Part shown: piece after piece, positions 40,533 to 49,834 of the stretch
How the letters are laid out: each line of letters begins with the position of its first letter
Position numbering within the stretch: the first letter of the stretch is position 1
Source of the DNA: a virus
Virus record (IMG/VR): IMGVR_UViG_3300023180_007965
Coordinates: 1-64,000 of that record
Strand: one strand, 5' to 3'
Length of the DNA: 64,000 nucleotides
Position numbers and translations under genes: made by a program
Notes under the pieces: generated by a model
The model's input: the letters and a program-made list of their open reading frames with translations, nothing else
Databases searched by the model: none
What the model was told of the DNA's origin: nothing

Positions 40533-41442
40533 AGCACTTAAATTTGGCCAGTTTGGGAGAATTTTTGAATCTCTGGGGATATCTAAAAAGGATGTTGGAC
40601 TAATTGGTCCAAATATGTCTGGCGAAATAAAGCTTAGAATACCTAATCCTGGTATCACATTAAAGAGAATAGACGATGGTGATAACTTTACTTTTCAAAT
40701 GGGTGAGAAGTCTTGTTCGGTGCCTAAAAAATATGTAGGTCTCACCACTCAACCTGGGTATGACATTATTTCCTTTGATACTAATATGAACTGGTTCAGG
40801 GAAGACGATAATGGTGAAAAAATTTCGGATATCATAGAGGAATATGTTTCTTCTCAGTATAAAGAACTTTCAAAGGTTGCTAATCAACTTGAGGATGATG
40901 CTAATATGATTTTAGATATTTTGGGTATTAAGGAGGATGTAAAAACATTTAATTCTAATTCACCCTTACAAATGGACGGGCAAATTTCAAATGGGATGGA
41001 ATTTGAAATTGAAAAGGAGAAACCGGAAGACTTATTTAAGAAGATCTTTATTTATAAAACTACTGATGAGATACATCCTTTGATTTCTATAAAAAGAAAA
41101 GGCGGCAGATTTAATTGTGTTTATAGAACTCCAAAGGGAAATTTTGAATGTAAACATGATTCTATTAAGGGAATGCTTGATAACCCAGTTGATAAGTATT
41201 TGCTCTCTGTGTGTAACGGAGGAGACAATAATAAAAATCAAAGGGATCTCGTGGACCACCTCATGAAGCTTTTTAAGTATCATTCCTGGGATAAATCCTC
41301 TTCACCAAAGAAGGATGATAAGCATCTTGATGAAAGGAGGGAGATTAAAAAGGTAATGAACATTCTTAAAAATACTATTCCTGAACAGCACATTGAGGAA
41401 ATGTATTCTGATGCTAGATCCAAATTTCTGGGTAATTCATAG
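40525..41442 (+). CDS. Putative head-targeted protein with capsid-targeting-like leader
   Basis: ATG 40525 gives 305 residues; an in-frame TTG at 40516 adds only three. The leader MNKALKFGQFGRIFESLG is basic/aromatic and has a possible IFE/S cut. The rest looks like a globular alpha/beta protein with a Cys-containing region FNCVYRTPKGNFECKHD, a helical segment (SSQYKELSKVANQLEDD) and a Lys-rich C-terminus. No catalytic pattern is recognised. Its overlap with the preceding gene indicates coupling. Cargo status is inferred from the leader only. Confidence 0.55.
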   Translation: MNKALKFGQFGRIFESLGISKKDVGLIGPNMSGEIKLRIPNPGITLKRIDDGDNFTFQMGEKSCSVPKKYVGLTTQPGYDIISFDTNMNWFREDDNGEKISDIIEEYVSSQYKELSKVANQLEDDANMILDILGIKEDVKTFNSNSPLQMDGQISNGMEFEIEKEKPEDLFKKIFIYKTTDEIHPLISIKRKGGRFNCVYRTPKGNFECKHDSIKGMLDNPVDKYLLSVCNGGDNNKNQRDLVDHLMKLFKYHSWDKSSSPKKDDKHLDERREIKKVMNILKNTIPEQHIEEMYSDARSKFLGNS

Positions 41443-41561
41443 AACCCGGAACACTTTTGTACATTTTCCATATAATTTTTAAATCTAGCAATGCTGCCCA
41501 GTGAATTGTTTTTACACATACCTTTTCGATTTTCGATTAACCTCTTAATGATTGAAAGTAA

Positions 41562-42227
41562 ATGGGATGGCTGAGCCGAATATTTAAGAAGAAAAAAAAG
41601 ATGGATCTAAAGGAAAAAACTTTACCTGAGATTAAAGAAGAACTCTCCAAGGTCGATTTTCAATGGATTAAGGGAGACAAGATGGGCAACATCGAAAAAT
41701 TTGATGGTGTCACAACGGACGAATCCACTGGGATGACCTTTATTGATTTTAAAGGAGGAGGAAGAATTAACCTGGAGCTTTTGGAAGAATATCTTGAATC
41801 CTTTCCTGCTTCAAAGGTCGACTTTGGTGATACACAAATTTCTCCTGACGTTCCGGTAAATCCGTTGCCAAAAGATGTTCAGACACAGCCTGCTGCTTCT
41901 AAGAGAAATACAGTTTCTTCGGTAGCACTTGAAGAATCTCCGATATATAAGCTACTTAAGCAGCAAAAGGAGAATTGGGTAAATGTGAATATTTCCCTAA
42001 AATTAAATCTCCCGCCAAAGAGTCTTTATAATGTTCTTATAAGTTCTTTTGATGGTGCAAACGAGGAAATAATAAATTATGTTACCGAGGGTATTGATAT
42101 TGAGGATATTAGGTCTGCTTTAGCAGAATCTATTACCAGCTATTATGATGCTTCTCAAAAGTCAACAAGTCAAAGAGTTAAGAACAAGAAAGAAGAAAAC
42201 AAACCGGTAGAGGATGGAAACGAATAA
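41562..42227 (+). CDS. Hypothetical phage protein
   Basis: The 221-residue protein begins with a basic amphipathic helix (GWLSRIFKKKKKMDLK) and has a strand region (FQWIKGDKMGNIEKF), a low-complexity Pro/Ser linker (about 105-130) and a C-terminal domain with SPIYKLLKQQKENWVNVNIS followed by a helical LYNVLISSFDGANEEIINYV. The last part resembles short helical domains found in other T4-like phage proteins, but no name can be given. It follows a 118-base gap that has no clear promoter or hairpin. It overlaps the Nudix gene by 14 bases. Confidence 0.6.
   Translation: MGWLSRIFKKKKKMDLKEKTLPEIKEELSKVDFQWIKGDKMGNIEKFDGVTTDESTGMTFIDFKGGGRINLELLEEYLESFPASKVDFGDTQISPDVPVNPLPKDVQTQPAASKRNTVSSVALEESPIYKLLKQQKENWVNVNISLKLNLPPKSLYNVLISSFDGANEEIINYVTEGIDIEDIRSALAESITSYYDASQKSTSQRVKNKKEENKPVEDGNE
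41942..41949 (+). promoter_or_regulatory. GATATATA inside a coding region, doubtful
   Basis: GATATATAA occurs within the hypothetical gene at 41562, about 265 bases before the Nudix start. It is an exact match but too far from a start to be a confident promoter. Confidence 0.15.
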
Positions 42228-42792
42228 AGTCTTATACGAAACACCTGGCCTAAATTTAGTCGAAAGGGATGGTAGAATTGGTGTAGTCCCAACATTTATG
42301 AATGTTGTTGTAATGCCATTTATATCTGATGAGCAAGGACTCCCTTTGGCAATTGGTGTTTTAAAGGAGCCAAATCCTTTTAGAGAAGGTGGTATGACAG
42401 TGTCTCTTATCACAGGAACAAGTGACGACGAGGATCCTGATCTATTAACTACAGCAAAAAGAGAACTTATGGAAGAAAGTGGATTCCAAGCGGATGAAAA
42501 TGAAAGGTGGTACTATCTTGGTTCCGTTACGTCATCTAAGTTTGTCGACCATGAACAACCTTGCTTTGCAGTAGATGTCACTGGTTTACAAAAGGGTGAA
42601 GCAACAACAGACGGTAGTCCAGAAGAGCAGGAGATGGAATTTAAGTTTATTCCCGCTAATGATGTGGTAAAAGCTAAAGACATTTTCATCCCCGGTCTTT
42701 TTCTAAAGTTGTTTAAATATGTTCTTGGTATTGATATACAAGGATCTACCGAGGAATCTAAAGAGGATGCGTTTAAATTTTCAGCAGAATGA
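42214..42792 (+). CDS. Nudix hydrolase
   Basis: The 192-residue protein carries a Nudix box with the diagnostic REL-M-EESG at residues 83-90, preceded by Gly68 and acidic residues. The upstream half of the box is one residue out of register with the strict consensus, so the match is slightly divergent. Flanking strands (VVVMPFISDEQG, WYYLGSVTSSKFVDHE) suit the fold. Nudix enzymes cleave nucleoside diphosphate derivatives such as ADP-ribose, NADH or Ap4A; T4 has NudE. The substrate here is open. It overlaps the next ATG by four bases. Confidence 0.85.
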   Translation: METNKVLYETPGLNLVERDGRIGVVPTFMNVVVMPFISDEQGLPLAIGVLKEPNPFREGGMTVSLITGTSDDEDPDLLTTAKRELMEESGFQADENERWYYLGSVTSSKFVDHEQPCFAVDVTGLQKGEATTDGSPEEQEMEFKFIPANDVVKAKDIFIPGLFLKLFKYVLGIDIQGSTEESKEDAFKFSAE

Positions 42793-43130
42793 GTCAATCT
42801 AGAAGACAAAGAAGACAAATGGCCAAACAGTTTGGTCTACTAGGGAAAAATGAATCCTTCGATGAAATGAGGGAAAGAATACGAAGAGCCCAGCAGATGG
42901 GACAGCAGATTCACCTAAAAAATCTTGAGAATAACAAGAACAGTCAAATAGAGGCTCAGAGAGCTAGAGAGGTTGCCATCCAGGAAGAAATAGCAAAAAA
43001 TTTATCCACTGAGAAAGAGGATAATCCAGACGATACCGTTAAATTAAATACTAGTTCCTTTAATTTCTTAAAGGATGTAAATGAGGGTCCTCAGGCTTCT
43101 GGTGAAAAAGAAACCAAAGATAATGCCTAA
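42789..43130 (+). CDS. Hypothetical basic helical protein
   Basis: The 113-residue product starts with an Arg/Gln-rich segment (MSQSRRQRRQMAKQFG) and continues as a long charged helix to about residue 75, with an acidic flexible end. It may bind nucleic acid or act as a small scaffold. I have the impression that similar small basic proteins occur next to baseplate genes of T4-like marine phages, but I cannot name a family. It overlaps both neighbours by a few bases. Confidence 0.55.
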   Translation: MSQSRRQRRQMAKQFGLLGKNESFDEMRERIRRAQQMGQQIHLKNLENNKNSQIEAQRAREVAIQEEIAKNLSTEKEDNPDDTVKLNTSSFNFLKDVNEGPQASGEKETKDNA

Positions 43131-43455
43131 GGAAATACCAGATACTAGATTTCTTCTTACATCAAGTTCTTTAAAAGAGGCCAAAAGAAAGTATTGCTCT
43201 GATAAAACCTATTATATTGTGGATATAGGAAAAATCATAAGGGAGCTCGGCTATGATGTTAACGAGCTTTCCCCAGAATCAGAGTTTGTCATCAATTACG
43301 CAGTTCAGAAGAAAATAACCCAAGGAATATATAGTACAAGATGTAATGACATCTTGGTGGTGTATAGAAACATCTCACAAAGGTTTGCAGAAAACCTAAA
43401 TCATTTCTTAGAAGAAATGGAAGAGGAGTTTGAATTCACCATCGAGGTAGAATGA
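43123..43455 (+). CDS. Hypothetical protein upstream of baseplate genes
   Basis: ATG 43123 gives 110 residues, overlapping the previous stop by eight bases. An in-frame ATG at 43081 would overlap the previous gene by 50 bases and is less likely. The protein is alpha/beta: DTRFLLTSSSLKEAKRKYC, KTYYIVDIGKIIRELG, NDILVVYRNIS and an acidic C-terminal helix. The alternating strand-helix pattern suggests a small Rossmann-like or ATPase-fragment fold, but no nucleotide-binding loop is seen. It ends shortly before the long baseplate operon starting at 43477. Confidence 0.5.
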   Translation: MPKEIPDTRFLLTSSSLKEAKRKYCSDKTYYIVDIGKIIRELGYDVNELSPESEFVINYAVQKKITQGIYSTRCNDILVVYRNISQRFAENLNHFLEEMEEEFEFTIEVE

Positions 43456-43476
43456 AAAAAAATCTTGTCTATATAA

Positions 43477-45447
43477 ATGTCAACAGGGACAAACTCAAGA
43501 ACAGGATCCCAATCCTCTACTGAATCTTATGCAGAAAGGGAATTAAGGTATTCCGTTGGTAATTCCTCAGGTAGCCCAACCACAGCTGCGAACAGTTCTA
43601 TTCACGGATCGAGAGAAGAACAATTAGATAGTGCATCCGCGCAATTAACTTCGAGGATGTCCAACCTTGGATCTGTTAATCCTAACAAAGGACCAACACC
43701 AAGAACTCTATTTTATAATGGTGGTTTTTATTCCTCTGACGATGCTAAATATGGTCAGTTCCTTTTCTATTCTTTTGGAAGCAATCAGAACACATTTATA
43801 CAGGAATATTATAAATCCGAGAATAGGGAATTTAACTCTTCTATTTCTTCGGTATCCAGTGTTACTGGAAGAGGCGCTAGTAAGAACCCCTCTGCGGGTC
43901 AACTTGTTAGAATAACACAAGAAACTCTTAATGAGATCGATGCTTCCATGGGAGAGGACGGACAAGATTCTTCCGGAAGTCTTGGTACAAGAGGAAATAA
44001 ATCACTTGTTATAGGGGGAGCTTCTGCTCCATATTACTGGAAAGACTTTTTGTACTGTAAGTATTATGGTGCTATCCCAAATAATTATATGGTAACTCTC
44101 AGAAGGTTCCCTGCTCCAATGAGAGATAACCTTTCTATACCAGATCAGCTTTTAGCTTCTGATTTATATAAAAAACAAGGTGCTGGTAGACCCGTTGCCC
44201 AGGCAGTAACCTGGTGGGGAGGAAACACAGATAACTCTTTGGATGAGATAATTGGATTTAGTGCTGGTCTAACATGGCAAGACAAATATCAAAACGACGT
44301 TGGCTACCAAAAAGGATTTGACCAAGGATTTTTCAAAAGTGTGCTCGGAAGAGCTTTTGCTGGTGCTGCTAGTGGTGCAGGGGCAGGTGAACTTTTAGCT
44401 ACTTTGGGTGACGTTGCAAATATAGCAGTTGCAGCAACCGAAGGTGGTAGGGATGAAGTTACCGTTCCTAAAATAAACTATGCATTGAGGGACAAAATGA
44501 TCTCTGAAGGCGGGCCTCTTTCTGACTTTATATTCGTTTCTGTAGATACTGTGGATAAAACATGGGTAAGAGGGAGAGGACTGACTTTTACCGAAAACCC
44601 AATAAGACTTAAGTTCCATTATGAGCTAACATCCGTTGGTGAAGTAAACACTAAAGCTGCAATGCTTGATATCATAGGAAACTTACTTGCTATTGGTACT
44701 AATTATGGTAATTTTCTAACCCCAGATATTAGATACGATAACACTTTCCCAGCTATTGGATTTCCTGGTGGAGATGAGGGGTTAAGGGCTTTTTATTCAG
44801 ATCCTATTAAATGGACTAAAACTGCTATTAAATATCTTTCAGATCCTGACGGATTAACAATGAATGATCCACAAGCACAGCAATTTAAAGAGTCTGCAGA
44901 TTCTGTTGAAAAAGCAGTTACTGAGCTTCAAAGTGCAATAAAACAATTAAAGGAAACCGATATTGGTGGGTTAAACGAACTTATAGAATCTGACGCTGCA
45001 ATTGGTAACATTATTGCTTTCGCTCTTGCTGACGATTTCGTTGAGAATATACAGCTTCCGATAGCTATTCAAACCGGTGCACCAACAGGTGAATGGCATT
45101 TAGTGGTTGGTAATCCAATGAATCCGATAGCGATGATAGGCAATCTTGTTTGCGATGGTGTAAATATAGAATTTAATGAAGTTCTTGGTCCGGATGATTT
45201 TCCAACAGAGGTTATGGCAACTTTCACGTTAAAACATGGAAGAGATAGAGAAAGAGGTGAGATTGAAAGTATGTTTAATAGAGGTGATGGAAGGCTTTAC
45301 CAAAGTACAATACCAACTTATGCAAACAATCAATCTATCTATAACCAAGGACTTTCCGATGGAACTGTTGTTCAGACAACCAAGGATGGAACTACACTCA
45401 CTGATCCTTCGAATGTGGTGGCTCAGAACGGTGGACAAACAAACTAA
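43477..45447 (+). CDS. Virion structural protein, probable baseplate/tail tube-associated
   Basis: The 656-residue protein starts a run of baseplate genes. Residues 1-90 are Ser/Thr/Asn-rich and flexible. The middle contains SAPYYWKDFLYCKYYGAIPN with MVTLRRFPAPM, WWGGNTDNSLDEI and a Gly/Ala-rich helix (about 290-318). The C-terminal part has GEWHLVVGNPMNPIAMIGNL and then FNEVLGPDDFPTEV, MATFTLKHGRDRERGEIESM and FNRG. Similar C-terminal segments occur in large baseplate or tube-cap proteins of myoviruses, as I recall, but I cannot give a T4 number. A close CTATATAAA before the ATG is too near to be its promoter. Confidence 0.55.
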   Translation: MSTGTNSRTGSQSSTESYAERELRYSVGNSSGSPTTAANSSIHGSREEQLDSASAQLTSRMSNLGSVNPNKGPTPRTLFYNGGFYSSDDAKYGQFLFYSFGSNQNTFIQEYYKSENREFNSSISSVSSVTGRGASKNPSAGQLVRITQETLNEIDASMGEDGQDSSGSLGTRGNKSLVIGGASAPYYWKDFLYCKYYGAIPNNYMVTLRRFPAPMRDNLSIPDQLLASDLYKKQGAGRPVAQAVTWWGGNTDNSLDEIIGFSAGLTWQDKYQNDVGYQKGFDQGFFKSVLGRAFAGAASGAGAGELLATLGDVANIAVAATEGGRDEVTVPKINYALRDKMISEGGPLSDFIFVSVDTVDKTWVRGRGLTFTENPIRLKFHYELTSVGEVNTKAAMLDIIGNLLAIGTNYGNFLTPDIRYDNTFPAIGFPGGDEGLRAFYSDPIKWTKTAIKYLSDPDGLTMNDPQAQQFKESADSVEKAVTELQSAIKQLKETDIGGLNELIESDAAIGNIIAFALADDFVENIQLPIAIQTGAPTGEWHLVVGNPMNPIAMIGNLVCDGVNIEFNEVLGPDDFPTEVMATFTLKHGRDRERGEIESMFNRGDGRLYQSTIPTYANNQSIYNQGLSDGTVVQTTKDGTTLTDPSNVVAQNGGQTN

Positions 45448-45458
45448 TATTTTATGTT

Positions 45459-46043
45459 ATGCTTGAAATAGACATATTAGCAAGAAACAAAAACATATTT
45501 AATCCCGATAGCAAGGAACAGCAGAGAAACTATGGTATCTGGGACCTGGCAAGATCTAGCATATCATATAAAAATGTGGATGTAAGATTTAAAAAGTATT
45601 TTGTTGTAAAAGAAGACGAGCAAATGAGACCAGACCTAATGGCATATAAAATGTATGGTTCTATGTCTTATACTGGTAGTCTTTTAAAAGTAAATGGCGT
45701 GTGTAATCCCTTTGCCATAAGTGTTGGTGAAGTTTTTGCAGCTCCAACTACCAAGTCTATTGACAGCATGTTATCAACAAAAGCTTCACTACTACGGAAA
45801 GACGAAGCAAATAATAATCCAAATTCTGAGTTTAGAAAGTCACAGGAGCAAAGGAAATTTAAGGTAAGTGATTCTAGAAAAGATTTCTTAGACCGAAGGT
45901 CAAAGGCAAAAAATCCTACCCCACAGATTTTGCCACCTAACATATTACAAGACGGAGAAAGGCAGACAGTTAGGACTAATTCGGTTATTGGATTGGCACC
46001 GGATGTAAGTAACGCGGCTCCTAATCCAAACGCTAATATTTAA
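45459..46043 (+). CDS. 53: Baseplate wedge protein, T4 gp53-like
   Basis: The 194-residue protein has the gp53 style: ISYKNVDVRFKKYFVV, then RPDLMAYKMYGSMSYTG with a LLKVNGVCNPFAISVGEVF segment, the LysM-like arrangement that in gp53 joins wedge to hub. Length equals T4 gp53 (196). The C-terminal half is basic and flexible, ending in Asn/Pro-rich sequence. It lies among baseplate hub genes, 11 bases after the previous gene and 5 before the next. Confidence 0.6.
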   Translation: MLEIDILARNKNIFNPDSKEQQRNYGIWDLARSSISYKNVDVRFKKYFVVKEDEQMRPDLMAYKMYGSMSYTGSLLKVNGVCNPFAISVGEVFAAPTTKSIDSMLSTKASLLRKDEANNNPNSEFRKSQEQRKFKVSDSRKDFLDRRSKAKNPTPQILPPNILQDGERQTVRTNSVIGLAPDVSNAAPNPNANI

Positions 46044-46048
46044 AACAT

Positions 46049-47542
46049 ATGGCATCTGACCAGATTATTATAAATAACTTTTCCAAAACTAGTATTAGGT
46101 TAGATGAATTGGTTGTTCCTAATAGAACTGGCGAACAAACACCCAATTCCTCGTTAGCAAGTGATGCTGATGATAAATCATGGGGTGCTTATAGGCCCGT
46201 GGTTTTTATAAATGGGTATTATGTTGATCAGCAAATGGATTATTTTGAGTTTTTACAAATTGATTTTCTACCCACTGTAAGGCTAAGTTTTACGATGAAC
46301 GATCCAATGTTTGTTAGTGTAAATTATCCTAAGGATGGTGATATAATATCGATGTACATTAGGTCTAAAGAGGAAATTTACAAACCTATTAGGATGGACT
46401 TTAATATCTTGAATGTTCGCTCCTCACAATCACAGGACCCTGAGGGTAATAAAATAAGATATACGATTCTTGGGGAAACTAGAATCCCTGGTTTATACTC
46501 GGAGGTTTCTAAAGCTTTCCGTACTATGACATCATATGATGCTCTTTTTGAGGTTTCACAAGATCTAAATTTAGGTTTTTCTTCGAACGATAGCGCTCTC
46601 GACGATACCATGACATGGATATGCCCAAACTTTTCATATTATAACTTTATACATGAAATTTGCGAGAGATCTTATAAGAATGACGAGAGCTTTTACCGTG
46701 TTTGGATTGATCCGTATTACAATTTAACTTTTGTAAACATGCATAACCAGCTAACTGCTGATGATTATGTACAACAGGTAAAGGTTATTAGAGGTGGTGA
46801 TACTGCTAATGATACATTCTTGGCCGAAACTGAACTTGATATGCAAGAAATGCCTTTGGCCTTAACCAACCAAAGGGGATCTGGTGATCTTCCCTTCTTT
46901 ATTAATAACTTTACATTACTTTCCAAATCTGGTAACACCTCAAATAAGTACGGCTACATCCAGGAGGTCCAGTTTTATGACGAGGCGATAGTTCCTGAAA
47001 AATCCTTTGCTGAGAAGTATGTCAAATATACTATTGAAACAAGTACCTCCGATTTTGTTGGAGAGAACCAGGTATTGCAAAAAGGTAGACCTAAGGAGGA
47101 TTTATACAAGGTTGAGGTTAGAAAAGCATGGTATGGTTCACTCAACAACTCCACTAGTGGAGTGCATGATAACTTCATCCAAGCTCTTATACAGAACGAA
47201 TTTAATTTGGGGGACCTTGAGAAATTTACACTTAAGGTTGAACTCAGCGGTTACTATGCTGGAATTTATAGAGGGCAAGCAGTGCCGGTCATCCTTTATG
47301 CAAACGAGCAGGGGAAAAGAAAAGAAAATACTGGTGTATCAAATGACCAAAAACCCGAAAGTGAAACAAATCCAGTACTTGATAGATTCCTATCCGGAAT
47401 TTATGTGGTGAGCGCTATGGAAGTTAGGTATGATATCCTCAGAGGTGTGTACCAAGTGCTTCATTTGAATAAGAGGGAATGGACATTGAATAGCGCTGGA
47501 GCTTTCCCTAAATCTTTCCCCATTAATCTCCTAACTGGATAA
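46049..47542 (+). CDS. Baseplate hub protein, T4 gp27/VgrG-N-like
   Basis: The 497-residue protein is beta-rich and has the features of hub proteins that form the trimeric base of the tail spike: an early VVFINGYYVDQQMDYFEFLQ strand pair, MNDPMFVSVNYPKDGDIISM, a FNILNVRSSQ stretch, SKAFRTMTSYDALFEVSQDL, and a C-terminal GIYVVSAMEVRYDILRGV closing strand with FHL-like contacts. Only the general VgrG/gp27 pattern is seen, so the number is uncertain. It lies two genes before the gp5-like spike, the usual hub/spike order. Confidence 0.55.
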   Translation: MASDQIIINNFSKTSIRLDELVVPNRTGEQTPNSSLASDADDKSWGAYRPVVFINGYYVDQQMDYFEFLQIDFLPTVRLSFTMNDPMFVSVNYPKDGDIISMYIRSKEEIYKPIRMDFNILNVRSSQSQDPEGNKIRYTILGETRIPGLYSEVSKAFRTMTSYDALFEVSQDLNLGFSSNDSALDDTMTWICPNFSYYNFIHEICERSYKNDESFYRVWIDPYYNLTFVNMHNQLTADDYVQQVKVIRGGDTANDTFLAETELDMQEMPLALTNQRGSGDLPFFINNFTLLSKSGNTSNKYGYIQEVQFYDEAIVPEKSFAEKYVKYTIETSTSDFVGENQVLQKGRPKEDLYKVEVRKAWYGSLNNSTSGVHDNFIQALIQNEFNLGDLEKFTLKVELSGYYAGIYRGQAVPVILYANEQGKRKENTGVSNDQKPESETNPVLDRFLSGIYVVSAMEVRYDILRGVYQVLHLNKREWTLNSAGAFPKSFPINLLTG

Positions 47543-47566
47543 ATATAGTAAAATAATAGAACCCCT

Positions 47567-49822
47567 ATGGGAATCAGAGCAACAGATAAGAATAGAAATT
47601 TATTTTTAAAGGGTTTTAAGTTATCCAATTCAGGAAAGAACGAAGACCCTACCTATTTGGGTTTTAAGATCGTGTTTGATCCTGGTATACTTCCAATCAA
47701 TCCTGATTATGGATGGGCTCCAAGTCCATTGTTAAGAGCCCAGAATTATACGCTTGATTCCGGTGCTGGAGCTGCTACTAATTTGCAAAACCCCTTCGGA
47801 CAACCGCAGTATTTGAGAAGACAGAGCGACGTAACTTATTACTCTGCTTATAATTACCTTCTAGAAAGGGAAGCAAATTTCCCTGGAGGCGACACACAAA
47901 GAAGAGCACAAGCATTAAGGCAATTTCAAAAACTTTTGCAGGAAATAAATACAAATTCTCCTTGGTTTTTCCAATCCATAGAAGGACTTAATACACTTGA
48001 TAAAATATCTAAAAGCGGATTTCAAGACCAAGAAGATGTAGACACATTCGATCCACAAAGAACTAGAGACAAGGCTTTGGTAATAAATTGTCTGGAATCT
48101 TTAAACCTTAGAATAAGTGCCCTAGCAGATCTTTATAACCAAGCAACTTTTGATGCTGATAATATGAGGTATTTGGTTCCTAGAAATCTAAGAAAATTCA
48201 CCATGTGGATTTTTGTTACTGAGATTAGAAATTTTTTCAAGACAAGTAGGTTAACAGCATCTAGTACAGCTTTATCTGCTATTGACAACTTAAGCTCTTT
48301 GCTTTCTACAAATAACAATCCAGGGTCATCTATTGTTTCACAAGAAAGTGGTCAATATAGTGTAGATGGATTTAATCTTGGTTCTGAAACATCTCAAGGT
48401 GGTGGAGGTGGAGGTGCTTTTTCATCTTTTGTAAATAATGTTTTTAGCGGATCCGGTCTTCAAAACGACGTACAGGCTTTAACGAATCAGCAAGATCAAA
48501 CCGGTATAAAGCCAGTTTTAATTTATGAGTGTAGCCAATGTGAGTTTGATTTTAGTGACAGTACTCCTCTAAAAAGCACTATAGATATGGGATCAAGTAA
48601 TGCCGATCCAGAGGATCAGTCTTTTAGGATACATGTAGGAAAGGTTAGAACGAAAAACCAATACCCAAATATTAGGGCTGACAAAAAGCCTTTGGTTCTT
48701 GCGGATGGTTGGGATCAAAACAGATCGAGTTACCAATTCCTTGGGGACGATACACTTTCTTTAGAGAGTTTTCTTGGACTTGGTCAGCAAGCTTTAACTA
48801 ATGTGGTTTCGAATGCAGTATCTGATTTGGTAAACGAGGGCATTAATCAATTTATAGATCCTGCTTTAAGTGGAATCGACCAGTCTTTATTAGGAAACAT
48901 ATATTCGTTTAACCCATCACAACTTGGTAGATTGACTAGTCAAAACGGATCTTTCGGTTTTAACAATTTGGAGAATTTTTTAAACGGGGCAGCTGAAACC
49001 GGAATTGATAATATATTCAAAGGAAACTTGCCGAACCCACAAACTATGGGTGAAGGTGGTCCGAAGGAAAGAGTGTATCCTCCAGTTCCTCCAACTGACG
49101 TATATGAAGGAGTACCTGGCGAAGATCTAGGAGTTCCTGATAGAGTGTATCCTCAGGTAAATGATGACGTTTACGAAAATGTTCCTGGTGAGGATCTAGG
49201 AGTTCCTGATAGAGTGTATCCTCAGGTAAATGATGACGTTTACGAAAATGTTCCTGGTGAAGATCTCGGAGTTCCTGATAGGGTGTATCCACCTAGTAGT
49301 GGTGATGCATATGATGACGTTCCTGGAACTGATTTAGGTGTTCCTGATAGAGCATATCCACCTAGTAGTGGTGATGCATATGATGAAGTTCCTGGAACTG
49401 ACCTTGGAGTTCCCGATAGGCAATATAAATTCGAAAGATCTGGGGATGTTTATGACAATGTCCCTGGCGCTGATCTTGGCGTACCAGATCGAAATTATAC
49501 TTCTAACCTAAACGATGACGTTTACACGGATAGGAATTTCACTACCGATTCTCTCGAAACCTCAAAAGTGTATGGTGAAAGTTCACAAGTATCCTCCAGA
49601 GGTGAATTAAGATCCCCAGAAAATAACTTTACACAACCTCCGGGAACAGTTTATTCTTCTTCAAGAAAAAACCCGACCTCTGGCGAAATTGGAAACGTTT
49701 ATCCAGTTACTAATGGTGATTTTATAATTGAGAATCCACTTAATTTGGGGAACTCAAAACCTGCTGATAAATATAATGTTAGCCTTGGTGATTATAACCC
49801 AGATGATTACGAGGAGCAATAA
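47567..49822 (+). CDS. Virion structural protein with C-terminal tandem 23-residue repeats
   Basis: The 751-residue protein begins NRNLFLKGFKLSNSG and FKIVFDPGILPINPDYG. It has a helical middle with YLVPRNLRKFTMWIFVTEIR, a Gly-rich patch (about 280-287), VLIYECSQCEFDFSDSTPL, and then a Val/Leu/Gln-rich region (about 390-480). The last part has six copies of a 23-24-residue unit of the type VPG-x-DLGVPDR-x-YP at 49112-49528 and a Pro/Ser/Asn-rich end. The front part resembles tail-tube initiator or baseplate tube proteins (gp48/gp54 type) in its position. The repeats may form a flexible stalk. Tape-measure-like or hub roles cannot be excluded. Confidence 0.5.
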   Translation: MGIRATDKNRNLFLKGFKLSNSGKNEDPTYLGFKIVFDPGILPINPDYGWAPSPLLRAQNYTLDSGAGAATNLQNPFGQPQYLRRQSDVTYYSAYNYLLEREANFPGGDTQRRAQALRQFQKLLQEINTNSPWFFQSIEGLNTLDKISKSGFQDQEDVDTFDPQRTRDKALVINCLESLNLRISALADLYNQATFDADNMRYLVPRNLRKFTMWIFVTEIRNFFKTSRLTASSTALSAIDNLSSLLSTNNNPGSSIVSQESGQYSVDGFNLGSETSQGGGGGGAFSSFVNNVFSGSGLQNDVQALTNQQDQTGIKPVLIYECSQCEFDFSDSTPLKSTIDMGSSNADPEDQSFRIHVGKVRTKNQYPNIRADKKPLVLADGWDQNRSSYQFLGDDTLSLESFLGLGQQALTNVVSNAVSDLVNEGINQFIDPALSGIDQSLLGNIYSFNPSQLGRLTSQNGSFGFNNLENFLNGAAETGIDNIFKGNLPNPQTMGEGGPKERVYPPVPPTDVYEGVPGEDLGVPDRVYPQVNDDVYENVPGEDLGVPDRVYPQVNDDVYENVPGEDLGVPDRVYPPSSGDAYDDVPGTDLGVPDRAYPPSSGDAYDEVPGTDLGVPDRQYKFERSGDVYDNVPGADLGVPDRNYTSNLNDDVYTDRNFTTDSLETSKVYGESSQVSSRGELRSPENNFTQPPGTVYSSSRKNPTSGEIGNVYPVTNGDFIIENPLNLGNSKPADKYNVSLGDYNPDDYEEQ
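49112..49528 (+). repeat. Six tandem repeats of about 69 bp
   Basis: Units beginning GT(A/T)CCTGG(C/T) start at 49112, 49181, 49250, 49319, 49388 and 49460. Copies 1 and 2 are almost identical in DNA and later copies have diverged, consistent with recent duplication by slippage or recombination at the left side. The encoded unit is 23 residues (24 in the fifth copy). Confidence 0.9.
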
Positions 49823-49834
49823 AATATTGAGTGA

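Noticed and set aside
41443-41561. 118-base gap examined for a promoter, tRNA or small RNA
   Set aside because: Only a short direct repeat (TTTTCGATTTTCGATT) and AT-rich sequence are seen; there is no hairpin with T-tract, tRNA shape or GATATATA element.
43081-43122. Longer start for the gene at 43123
   Set aside because: It would overlap the previous gene by 50 bases; the ATG at 43123 gives the short overlap seen throughout the window.
43469-43476. CTATATAAA directly before ATG 43477 as a late promoter
   Set aside because: It abuts the start codon and leaves no room for a transcript start upstream of the ATG.
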